Source: Joostella atrarenae
Lineage (GTDB): Bacteria; Bacteroidota; Bacteroidia; Flavobacteriales; Flavobacteriaceae
Assembly (NCBI RefSeq): GCF_021764745.1
Contig: NZ_JAETXX010000008.1
Location: forward strand, 126,548-190,547
Reading direction: 5' to 3'
DNA: 64,000 nt
The notes beneath the pieces were generated by a model, which saw only the letters and a program-made list of their open reading frames with translations, did no database searches and was not told the origin of the DNA. Position 1 is the first letter of the stretch, and each line of letters starts with the position of its first letter. Below are positions 40,150 through 48,493 of this stretch, in pieces. The position numbers and the translations under genes were made by a program.

Positions 40150-40598
40150 TACATTTTAAAATATTTCTTAGGAACAAAAAGCATTCCGAAGCATTCTCCA
40201 TCTTCTTTTCCCAAATGTTTATGATGTATTTTATGCGCCTTTCTCAACCCTTTTAAGTACTTATTATTTGTTCTTTTAAACCATTTAAAACGCTGATGTA
40301 TTAGTACATCATGGACCAAGAAATAGGCTATTCCGTAGAAGAGAATTCCAAGACCTATAAAGAATAGTATATTAATCCCATCCATTGTTCCAAAGTAAAA
40401 CAACGCTATACAGGGGATTGCAAAAATCACAAAAAAGAAATCGTTTCTCTCAAAAGTATGAGGATACCCAGGTTGGTGATGATCATCATGAAAATACCAC
40501 ATAAAGCCATGCATTACATATTTATGTGTAAGCCATGTTACCCCTTCCATCAGGCAAAAAACAAGTATCGTTACTAATGGATAAATTATGAAATTCAT
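40149..40598 (-). CDS. crtZ: Beta-carotene hydroxylase CrtZ
   Basis: 149-aa non-haem di-iron membrane hydroxylase that adds 3-OH groups to beta-carotene to give zeaxanthin. The His clusters of the fatty-acid-hydroxylase superfamily are visible: HKYVMH, HDDHHQPGYPH, HDVLIHQRF and HKIHHKHLG. Hydrophobic spans lie at about 3-20, 48-65 and 72-92. It overlaps crtB by 4 bases, indicating translational coupling. Confidence 0.93.
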   Translation of the reverse strand: MNFIIYPLVTILVFCLMEGVTWLTHKYVMHGFMWYFHDDHHQPGYPHTFERNDFFFVIFAIPCIALFYFGTMDGINILFFIGLGILFYGIAYFLVHDVLIHQRFKWFKRTNNKYLKGLRKAHKIHHKHLGKEDGECFGMLFVPKKYFKM

Positions 40599-41446
40599 AT
40601 CTGTATTTTTAAGCTTTTCTGAATATAAATTCTAGAAAATAACATTACTTTTTCAAAATTATTCACTCGGATTCTCTTTTTAAATAGTAATTCCGAGTCA
40701 GTTTTTTTGATCTTCTTAAAGAGACTAGTATAATAAAGATACGCAAGATAGACTGCAAAACGTGAAGACAGCGGGAGTTTTTTTATCCCCTTCATAGCTT
40801 CATGAAAATCTTTTTTAATATCTTCTTCTATCTTAATTTTATCTTCTAAAGTAAAGCAATTAAAATCCACGTTTGGAAAGTAAGTACGATTTAATTGATG
40901 AAAATCTGCACTAATATCTCTCAAGAAATTCACTTTTTGTAAAGCAGCACCAAAACTTTGAGCATATGGTTTTAAAGCTTCATATTCCTTTTCATTTCCT
41001 TTAAGAAAAACATTTAAACACATTAAACCAACAACCTCAGCAGATCCATATATATAATTTTTATATTCTTCTGAGTTTAAATCTTTCATCTCCCCTAAAT
41101 CCATATACATAGATTCTATAAATGCATCAACTAAGTGCTGCGGAATATTATACTCCTTTTGAGTCCTGCAAAAAGCTTGAAGAATAGGATTCAATGAAAT
41201 CCCCTGATTGTAGGCTAAATGATAATCTTCTACAAATCTGTCTAATAAAATTTTACGATCATGCTCATAGAAAGTATCTACAATCTCATCTGCAAAACGT
41301 ACAAAACCATAGATATTATATATGTTTTCGCGAATTTCTGGAGTCAAATAAATTATAGACCTCGAGAAAGATGTACTGTACTTTTTTGTCACCATTTTAC
41401 TGGTTTCAGCACATACATTTTGATATAGCTTGTAGTTGGTTGTCAT
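40595..41446 (-). CDS. crtB: Phytoene synthase CrtB
   Basis: 283-aa head-to-head prenyl transferase joining two geranylgeranyl diphosphates into phytoene. The first Asp-rich motif is FADEIVD (Asp53-Asp57) and the second is FLRDISADFHQLNRTYFP. YGFVRFADE and GAALQKVNFLRD are typical. It overlaps both crtI and crtZ by 4 bases. No crtE is in this window, so the precursor comes from elsewhere. Confidence 0.94.
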   Translation of the reverse strand: MTTNYKLYQNVCAETSKMVTKKYSTSFSRSIIYLTPEIRENIYNIYGFVRFADEIVDTFYEHDRKILLDRFVEDYHLAYNQGISLNPILQAFCRTQKEYNIPQHLVDAFIESMYMDLGEMKDLNSEEYKNYIYGSAEVVGLMCLNVFLKGNEKEYEALKPYAQSFGAALQKVNFLRDISADFHQLNRTYFPNVDFNCFTLEDKIKIEEDIKKDFHEAMKGIKKLPLSSRFAVYLAYLYYTSLFKKIKKTDSELLFKKRIRVNNFEKVMLFSRIYIQKSLKIQI

Positions 41447-42915
41447 AGGTTTTGTTTTAAAATATAATCACTAACAATTTTTCCAGAAATAAGAGCTGGA
41501 GGGACTCCCGGCCCAGGAACGGTTAATTGTCCTGTGTAAAATAGGTTGTTTACTTTTTTATTTCTTATTCCAGGTCTCAATATAGACGTTTGTAATAGTG
41601 TATTTGCGAGCCCGTAAGCATTCCCCTTACAGGAATGATACCTAGTTTTAAAATCATTAACTCCAAAAGATTTCTTAAATACGATTCTATCTTTTAAAGT
41701 TACACCTGTACATTTTTCTAAACGTTTCATTATTAAATCAAAATAACGATCGTGCATCTGCTCATTATCATCGATATCTACAGCTACTGGAATAAGAAAA
41801 AATGCTGTCGACATTCCTTTTGGTGCTAGGGATTTATCCGTTTTAGATGGAAAGTTAGCATAAAAAAGCGGAGCTCCTGGCAAGCACTTTTTATCATAAA
41901 TTTCTTCGGCATGCAGTTTAAAATCAGTATCGAAAAATAAATTATGATGCTCTAATTCTTCAGCATCTCCCGTATATCCAACGTAGTACAAAAAAGCAGA
42001 AGGAGCAAAAGTTTTCTTATCCCAATATTCCTCCTTGAAGTTGCGTAATTCTGAAGATAACAGCGTTTCTGTATGTGCATAATCTGCACCAGAAACAACT
42101 ATATCCGCATTATAATCTTTAAGATTCGTTTTAACTGATTTTACATTACCATTCTCAGCTTTAATCGCTATTACCTCTTCATTAACCCGATAATTTACTC
42201 CAAGAGACTTTCCTAAGCTTACCATTCCTTTCACGATTTCATTCATTCCTCCTTCAGGATACCATGTGCCCCCTCCAAAATCTGCATAATTCATAAAGTT
42301 ATAGAAAGCAGGAGTTTTTTCTGGCTTAGCTCCTAAAAAGAGTACAGGAAATTCAAGTATACTTTGTAGTTTTTTATTCTTAGTAATTTTTTTTACTTCT
42401 GAAGAGATGTTAGTAACAAAAAGATTCAGCCGAGAAACAGTCTCTGAAGTAACAAGCTCCAAAATAGAAATCCCTGGTTTGTAGACTAATTCTTGCATAG
42501 CCACATCATAATTCTTCTTAGCCTCTTTTATAAACTTTTCTAATTTCTTACCACTTCCTGGATCTGTCTCTTCAAATGTATTTATAATAGTATCAAGTTT
42601 ATCTGCAATAGTTACAAAATCATTCTCTCCAAAATAAACATTGTATGCAGGAGATAACTTTTTCAATTGATAATAATCAGAAACTTCCTTATTAAAGTCA
42701 TTAAAAAAACGTTCGAAAATATCTGGCATCCAATACCAAGAAGGCCCCATATCAAACTTAAAACCATCTTCTTCCAAAATAGAAGCCCTTCCCCCTATTT
42801 GCTCATTTTTTTCTAATACAGTTACATTCTTACCTGACTTTTGTAAATAACATGCAGCTGCTAATGAGGAAAATCCTGAACCTATAATTATTACATTATT
42901 CCCCATACCAATCAA
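41443..42915 (-). CDS. crtI: Phytoene desaturase CrtI
   Basis: 490-aa FAD-dependent desaturase converting phytoene to lycopene. The N-terminal dinucleotide-binding fold is VIIIGSGFSSLAAACYLQ followed by VTVLEKNEQIGGRA; the C-terminal FAD block is FYTGQLTVPGPGVPPALISG. FDMGPSWYWMP and the TRYHSCKGNAYGLANTL segment are typical. Two ATGs are possible, 42915 and 42906; the second would place Met directly before the Rossmann strand. It is the first gene of the crt operon. Confidence 0.94.
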   Translation of the reverse strand: MIGMGNNVIIIGSGFSSLAAACYLQKSGKNVTVLEKNEQIGGRASILEEDGFKFDMGPSWYWMPDIFERFFNDFNKEVSDYYQLKKLSPAYNVYFGENDFVTIADKLDTIINTFEETDPGSGKKLEKFIKEAKKNYDVAMQELVYKPGISILELVTSETVSRLNLFVTNISSEVKKITKNKKLQSILEFPVLFLGAKPEKTPAFYNFMNYADFGGGTWYPEGGMNEIVKGMVSLGKSLGVNYRVNEEVIAIKAENGNVKSVKTNLKDYNADIVVSGADYAHTETLLSSELRNFKEEYWDKKTFAPSAFLYYVGYTGDAEELEHHNLFFDTDFKLHAEEIYDKKCLPGAPLFYANFPSKTDKSLAPKGMSTAFFLIPVAVDIDDNEQMHDRYFDLIMKRLEKCTGVTLKDRIVFKKSFGVNDFKTRYHSCKGNAYGLANTLLQTSILRPGIRNKKVNNLFYTGQLTVPGPGVPPALISGKIVSDYILKQNL

Positions 42916-43366
42916 AGTAGATTTTATAATTCGTTCTAAACTTTAGCAAATCTAATAATTTTGTTTAATTATATAATCATAAAGTTAAACAAAAAATATC
43001 AGACATTCCTAATCTCTACTAAATAACCATGAATTATTCGAGAGATCACTGAATTAAGCTTGTTAATAATCCATTAATTAAATTAACACTCCTCATAAAT
43101 TTATGAAAAAAGGGAATCGCTTCTATTCATTTAACCATAAAAAGACTACAATTACGTATAATAATACACTTAATATGAAAAGGAAATAAGGACACACGGT
43201 ATAAGTAGCAAAAAGAATTATAAATAAGAATTTTCAGACAATTAAAATATTTTTTCAAAAAACTATATAATTATTTGCATATTAGAGCGTTAAATATTCA
43301 AAAAATAAAGCATTGATTCAAAAAAATGATTACTATTGCACACATTTATAACAACTTAATTCTAAG
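42916..43366. other. Divergent intergenic region between crtI and a serine hydrolase gene
   Basis: 451 AT-rich bases that must hold both divergent promoters. One exact - strand -7 box was found near crtI (42947-42954). No ORF, repeat or regulator site was recognised on the other side. Confidence 0.5.
42947..42954 (-). promoter_or_regulatory. Candidate -7 box for the crt operon
   Basis: TAGATTTG on the - strand matches TAnnTTTG, 32 bases before the crtI ATG at 42915. No good -33 TTTG lies at the right spacing. Confidence 0.4.
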
Positions 43367-44350
43367 ATGATGAAGCTTGATAGAATAAAGTATGGAGCCA
43401 TTTGCGCTACATTGGTGTTTTTTGTACTGATTGGATACAGTACACATGCCAAAAACAATAACCTTACTAACAATTTACTAAAGAAGTTTTCTAGAGATAC
43501 TATTACTAATAGTTATAAACCTAAAAACATTTCGCTGCCATTAAATGAGTATGCAACGAAACCTTTAAAAAACTATTTTAATAAGGATCTTCAGAAATCA
43601 TTATTAAGAGAGGTTTCAAAAAACACTAAGTGGAAGCAACTTATTGATGCTAAGAAAATGTCTATCGGTGTTGTAGATCTTACAGATGCTACCAATCCAA
43701 GATTTGCAAGTATTAATGGTGATAATATGATGTATGCGGCTAGTCTACCTAAGATTGCAATATTATTAGCTGTTGAAGATGCTCTTGAGAAAGGAGAATT
43801 AAGACATACTCCTGAAATAGAAAAGGACATGCGCTTAATGATTAGCAAGTCGAACAACCAAGCGGCTACAAGACTCATTGATAAAGTAGGATATAAAAAA
43901 ATTGAAGAAGTTTTAACATGCGACCAATATCACCTTTATGAAAAGCAAAATGGTGGCGGATTATGGGTTGGTAAAAGATATGCTGCTGGCGGTGCTACAA
44001 ATAGAGAGCCTATTAAAAATTTAAGTCATGCAGCAACTGCAGACCAAGTATGTAGGTTCTATTTTAATTTAGCAAATGGAGAGTTAGTTTCAAAAGAACG
44101 CTCAGAACATATGCTTGCCATGCTTAAAGACCCAGAATTACATCATAAATTTGTAAATACATTAATGAAAATAGACCCTAATTCGGTTTTATATCGCAAA
44201 TCTGGAACTTGGAAAAACTGGCATGCAGATTCTGTTTTAGTTTGGGGTGAGAAAAGAAAATATATTTTAGTAGCTTTGATAGAAGATGCCAATGGAGAAC
44301 AAATTATGAGAAATTTGGTGCTCCCTGTTGAAAAAACAATCAAACAATAA
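43367..44350 (+). CDS. Class-A beta-lactamase-fold serine hydrolase A
   Basis: 327-aa exported protein: signal or anchor helix (GAICATLVFFVLIGYSTHA, about 11-29), then a beta-lactamase/D,D-peptidase fold. The catalytic SxxK is in AASLPKIAIL (Ser126, Lys129), the second motif in ISKSNNQAATRLI, and the third in YRKSGTW, where a KSG replaces KTG. The general base region of true class A enzymes (ExxxN) is not obvious. It is probably a cell-wall or ester hydrolase, not an antibiotic-resistance enzyme. It is co-transcribed with the transporter-HEAT gene 12 bases downstream, and a second enzyme of the same fold lies at 47220-48491. Confidence 0.82.
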   Translation: MMKLDRIKYGAICATLVFFVLIGYSTHAKNNNLTNNLLKKFSRDTITNSYKPKNISLPLNEYATKPLKNYFNKDLQKSLLREVSKNTKWKQLIDAKKMSIGVVDLTDATNPRFASINGDNMMYAASLPKIAILLAVEDALEKGELRHTPEIEKDMRLMISKSNNQAATRLIDKVGYKKIEEVLTCDQYHLYEKQNGGGLWVGKRYAAGGATNREPIKNLSHAATADQVCRFYFNLANGELVSKERSEHMLAMLKDPELHHKFVNTLMKIDPNSVLYRKSGTWKNWHADSVLVWGEKRKYILVALIEDANGEQIMRNLVLPVEKTIKQ

Positions 44351-44362
44351 TAAAATTCATTA

Positions 44363-47215
44363 ATGCTATTTGGAGAAAAATTAAGATTATCTCTTTTAAA
44401 AATATTTGATATACAAGAAGATGAGCTGCGTAAAACACTTTTATTGCAGCTCAATATTTTTCTTATAATAACTACGCTTCTTATTGTTAAGCCTACTATT
44501 AGTTCCCTATTCTTAACAGAACTAACTGCAGAGGCACTTCCACAAGCATATATCCTTACTGCTATTTCTGCTATCATCGGATATTATTTCTATGATAAAT
44601 GGCTAGAAGTATGCACTTTAAATAAAATTATCACAAGAACGCTTATTGGGTGTATTCTATCCCTGATAATATTTGGCTTTGCCTTCACTTTTAAAGTTGC
44701 ACATGGCAACTTTATGTTTATCCCATATATTTGGGTAGCCATATATGGACTTTTAACAGCTTCACAGTTCTGGATTTTAGCTAATCTTGTTTATAATGTA
44801 CGTGAAGCAAAAAGAGTTTTTGGTTTTATTGGAGCTGGAGCTATTGCTGGAGGTATTTTTGGAGGATATCTCACCTCCGTTCTTACTTATTTTATAAGCT
44901 CTGAAAACATTTTATTCGTAGCAGCCATAGTACTATCAGGTTGTATTCCAATAACAAGATATATGTGGAATAATGAGGTCGATAAAACGCACCACGTTCC
45001 TATGTCTAAAAGAATTGAACATAAAGGAGCATCTCCATTAAAACTTATTTGGAACTCTAAGCTACTTACCTATATTTCTTGTGTCGTAGGAATAAGTGTA
45101 ATAGTAGCCAAATTAGTAGATTTTCAGTATAATGATTTTGCTCTTAAAACATTTGACGACCCAGAGAAACTTACTTCATTTTTTGGATTTTGGTTCTCTA
45201 CGCTAAGTGTAATTTCACTTCTGATTCAACTTTTCTTTACCAAAAAAATTGTTGGGACATTTGGGGTCGCTAATTCGTTATTATGGCTTCCAACAGGAAT
45301 TTTAATCGGTTCCATACTCTTATTATTATTTCCAGTTTTAGCAGTTATAATTTTTATAAAAATAGTAGATGGTAGCTTAAAACAATCGGTAAATAAAGCT
45401 GCAATGGAATTACTTGTAATCCCAATCCCAATAGATATAAAAAAGAAAACAAAGACTTATATAGATGTAGTTATAGACAGCATCGCTACGGGTATTGCAG
45501 GCTTTGTGCTGATTTTTTTAATTCACGGTTTAGATCTTACCACCACACATGTTAGTTTTATTACTATAATACTAATTACGCTTTGGATATTTTTTATTCT
45601 GAAGGTAAGAAAAGCATATATAGTAGCATTTAAAAACTTACTTACCACGCCAAACTCAAAGGCAAAAAAACACCATCATTACGAAGAAATGCCTATTTCT
45701 TCCATCGTAGATACAATAAAAAGGGTGTTTAAAACTGGTTCAGAAGGGCAGATTTTGCATATGCTAAATAGAACGAAAGAGGTTAATGACGAAAGGTTTT
45801 TCTATGATATTGAAAAACTGCTAGAGCATGAATCTTCTAGTGTAAGAGCACTTGCAATAGAAAACTTGTATTCATTAAGGACTAAAGATTTATCCTCTAA
45901 AATTAAGGAATTTGTATTCGATGAAGATCCTGAAGTTCAGATTGATGCTTTTAGATATCTTTTAAGAAACTTCAAAGAGAAAACAGCATTTTTCATTAAA
46001 GATCAACTTGAAAGTGATAATAATGATATAGTAAATGCTGTCATGATTGCTTTATCAATAGAATTAAATAATAAAAAGAAACTTATTAGTATCTGTGGAT
46101 TATATGAACATTTAGACAATGACATCTCCATTTTAGAGACCTTAAAAGGGGAGGATGAGAAAAATAAAATTATAACTATTTTAGAAGTCATTGGGAATCT
46201 AAAAATCGAAAGATACTATTCGTTAATTCATAAATACCTTAAGAGTAAAGATCAAGATATTCTTATTGCTGCCATTAATAATGCTGCTAAAACAAAGAAA
46301 ACAATATTCCTTGATGATATCATCGAGCAACTTTCAGAGAAAAATATAAGGAAAACAGCTTTAGATGCTATTAATAGCCACGGAAAAAATATTATTAGCG
46401 AATTGGAAAATAAAATTATAAATGAAGCCATCGAAGACCATGAAGATGCCATCTTTATACCAATGGCCATAGAACATTTTAATTCCCAAAGTGCTATAAA
46501 CTCTTTAATAACAATTGTTGAAAAAGGGGAATATTCTATCACCATTGAAGCTATAGAATCGTTACGAAGACTAAAAAATGACAACCCAAAACTTAAAATA
46601 AAAGACCGTTTTATAGTTGAAAAAATACTTCAAGAATGTTATATCTATGAAAGCATGCTTTCTTCTTTACATTCTCAGATTATTATTAAATATAAAGACG
46701 TTAATGAAAACCATAAAGAAGAAAAGGAAGCCAGAAATGGGCTCATTCGGATATTAGAACAAAGATTAGATAGGCAATTACACAGGATTTTTGGGTTTTT
46801 AGGAATAAAGTATCCACCTTCAGACATTGATTCAGTATTACAAATTATTCTAAATGGCCCTGAAGAACAACGTGCTAATGCCATAGAGTTTCTTGATAGC
46901 ATGTTGGATATTCAACTAAAAAAAGAGCTAATCCCTATCGCTGAATCTGCACTTGTTGATAATGAAATTTCTAACGAGCTTATAAAAAAGCTAAATCTTA
47001 AAATATATAGTGAAGTTGAATGCTATAAACTCCTACTAGAAAGGAATGATACTAAATTAAAGCATGCTGTTATCTACCTTATTGAAAAAACTAATAATAA
47101 GAATTTTATTCCCTTATTAGAAATGGCATTAAAGGACAAAAATATTTCAATTAGAAATCAATCTTTTCAGGTTATAGAATACCTTTCTTCACAGGAGACT
47201 GTTCCAAACCGTTAA
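44363..47215 (+). CDS. NTT/MFS-like nucleotide-transporter fold fused to HEAT repeats
   Basis: 950-aa two-part protein. Residues about 1-430 have some 12 hydrophobic spans and resemble the ADP/ATP-carrier-like (NTT) branch of the major facilitator superfamily, with GFIGAGAIAGGIFGGY, LVDFQYNDFALKTF and GSLKQSVNKAAMELL as characteristic stretches. Residues about 440-945 are a long series of HEAT-type helical pairs (such as LLEHESSSVRALAIENLYSL, FDEDPEVQIDAFRYLL, ALKDKNISIRNQSFQVIEYL), probably a cytosolic scaffold. Transported substrate is unproven; nucleotide is the family expectation. Its stop lies 4 bases from the stop of the convergent serine hydrolase gene. Confidence 0.78.
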   Translation: MLFGEKLRLSLLKIFDIQEDELRKTLLLQLNIFLIITTLLIVKPTISSLFLTELTAEALPQAYILTAISAIIGYYFYDKWLEVCTLNKIITRTLIGCILSLIIFGFAFTFKVAHGNFMFIPYIWVAIYGLLTASQFWILANLVYNVREAKRVFGFIGAGAIAGGIFGGYLTSVLTYFISSENILFVAAIVLSGCIPITRYMWNNEVDKTHHVPMSKRIEHKGASPLKLIWNSKLLTYISCVVGISVIVAKLVDFQYNDFALKTFDDPEKLTSFFGFWFSTLSVISLLIQLFFTKKIVGTFGVANSLLWLPTGILIGSILLLLFPVLAVIIFIKIVDGSLKQSVNKAAMELLVIPIPIDIKKKTKTYIDVVIDSIATGIAGFVLIFLIHGLDLTTTHVSFITIILITLWIFFILKVRKAYIVAFKNLLTTPNSKAKKHHHYEEMPISSIVDTIKRVFKTGSEGQILHMLNRTKEVNDERFFYDIEKLLEHESSSVRALAIENLYSLRTKDLSSKIKEFVFDEDPEVQIDAFRYLLRNFKEKTAFFIKDQLESDNNDIVNAVMIALSIELNNKKKLISICGLYEHLDNDISILETLKGEDEKNKIITILEVIGNLKIERYYSLIHKYLKSKDQDILIAAINNAAKTKKTIFLDDIIEQLSEKNIRKTALDAINSHGKNIISELENKIINEAIEDHEDAIFIPMAIEHFNSQSAINSLITIVEKGEYSITIEAIESLRRLKNDNPKLKIKDRFIVEKILQECYIYESMLSSLHSQIIIKYKDVNENHKEEKEARNGLIRILEQRLDRQLHRIFGFLGIKYPPSDIDSVLQIILNGPEEQRANAIEFLDSMLDIQLKKELIPIAESALVDNEISNELIKKLNLKIYSEVECYKLLLERNDTKLKHAVIYLIEKTNNKNFIPLLEMALKDKNISIRNQSFQVIEYLSSQETVPNR

Positions 47216-47219
47216 AATA

Positions 47220-48491
47220 TTACTCTGTTTCTTTATCTTCTGTATGCATTAACCTATCGATTCTCGTTGCCAATGTAAGGTGATCCCAAGCGGAGTTTTT
47301 ACCCAAAACATTAGACATAAGACACACAGCATATCTTGTACCATCTGGATGTTCTACAATTGCTACAGAGTTCATATAATTAAATACCGTCCCTGCATAT
47401 TTCCCACAGCCATCCTCAGACTCCTCTTGCCCCCTACAGCTATAAAAGCTTCCAGATTTAAAAAAAACAGCTGCTTTATCTAATCGAGTAGATGCAGCAT
47501 AACGAATCCTTCTATCTGTAAGATATAAGATTCTTTTCATCTCTAGACTCGACTCTTTATCTACAATTTCTCCTTTTTCTAAAGCAATAACAAATTTTAT
47601 TAAACCGATAGGAGTACCTATACTCCCTCCCATCCCAGGAATATAATTACCAGCCCCAGTAGTAAAAAACTTACCAAGACGCCATTCGTCCTCCGAAATA
47701 CCAAGCTCTCTTAATGGATTGTTAACCATATTAATAGCCATTTCTGATAAATCTGAACGAGGAACACTTTTAAAATATTCTTCTCCTTCTTCATATGTAA
47801 GCGCTGGATAATCTTTTCCGAAGATACACATCAAAAAAGCTTCTCTCCATACTACACTTGCAGCTCCATTATTACTAACAGAAACCATATTATCTAACCA
47901 TTCATAAAGAGAAAACACATCTGATGCTCTTACAGTTCTTTTAGTATATTTTTCCGTCTCTAAATCATAAAAAGGAACTGTATGATGATCGCTTAAAGCC
48001 CATGGTCCCGCTTTTATCATTTTAGTTTTAAGCAATGCTCTCCTTGCTTCAAAGTCATCTGGATAAATCTTAGCTAACTGTGTAAAAAATGATGCCAACA
48101 CCACTAATTTACCAACACTTCCTGGTTGATACCCTACTGATTCTCTATGCTTAGCAAAACGTACTGGCTTATTATCACTCATATCCAAAATTGTCAATGA
48201 ATAATTTTTATTAAGTCCTCTAAACAATCCATCTACCTCATCCTGTAAAACTGGATCTACAGGTGGCAAACTATCAAAATCATTCATCAACGGATTGGCA
48301 AGTCTCAATTTTATAGAGTCTAAAGGCCTTAATGCCCCTTCTGGAAGCTTTAAGTTTTTCACATCTCCACTTTTAACACGCTCTAAATATGCTAAACGTC
48401 TAATTCCCGTTAATTCGTAACCATCTATAGGATAGTAACTATTAAAACTAAAACATATAATTATTAGAGAAAATATAATTGTCTTTTTCAT
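47220..48491 (-). CDS. Class-A beta-lactamase-fold serine hydrolase B
   Basis: 423-aa exported protein with a signal peptide (TIIFSLIIICFSFNSYYP). SxxK lies in QPGSVGKLVVL (Ser125, Lys128), the second motif in VSVSNNGAASVVW and the third in FFKSGSFYSC, again KSG. It is about 100 residues longer than hydrolase A and has several Cys near the third motif (YSCRGQEESEDGCGKY), maybe a disulfide. It starts 2 bases after the stop of the secreted dikinase-like gene, so the two are one operon. Fold certain; substrate unknown. Confidence 0.82.
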   Translation of the reverse strand: MKKTIIFSLIIICFSFNSYYPIDGYELTGIRRLAYLERVKSGDVKNLKLPEGALRPLDSIKLRLANPLMNDFDSLPPVDPVLQDEVDGLFRGLNKNYSLTILDMSDNKPVRFAKHRESVGYQPGSVGKLVVLASFFTQLAKIYPDDFEARRALLKTKMIKAGPWALSDHHTVPFYDLETEKYTKRTVRASDVFSLYEWLDNMVSVSNNGAASVVWREAFLMCIFGKDYPALTYEEGEEYFKSVPRSDLSEMAINMVNNPLRELGISEDEWRLGKFFTTGAGNYIPGMGGSIGTPIGLIKFVIALEKGEIVDKESSLEMKRILYLTDRRIRYAASTRLDKAAVFFKSGSFYSCRGQEESEDGCGKYAGTVFNYMNSVAIVEHPDGTRYAVCLMSNVLGKNSAWDHLTLATRIDRLMHTEDKETE

Positions 48492-48493
48492 TG

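Noticed and set aside
43367-48491. The two serine hydrolases as antibiotic-resistance beta-lactamases
   Set aside because: They have SxxK and SxN motifs but KSG in place of KTG, no clear ExxxN base, and an operon context of envelope enzymes, so resistance is not supported.
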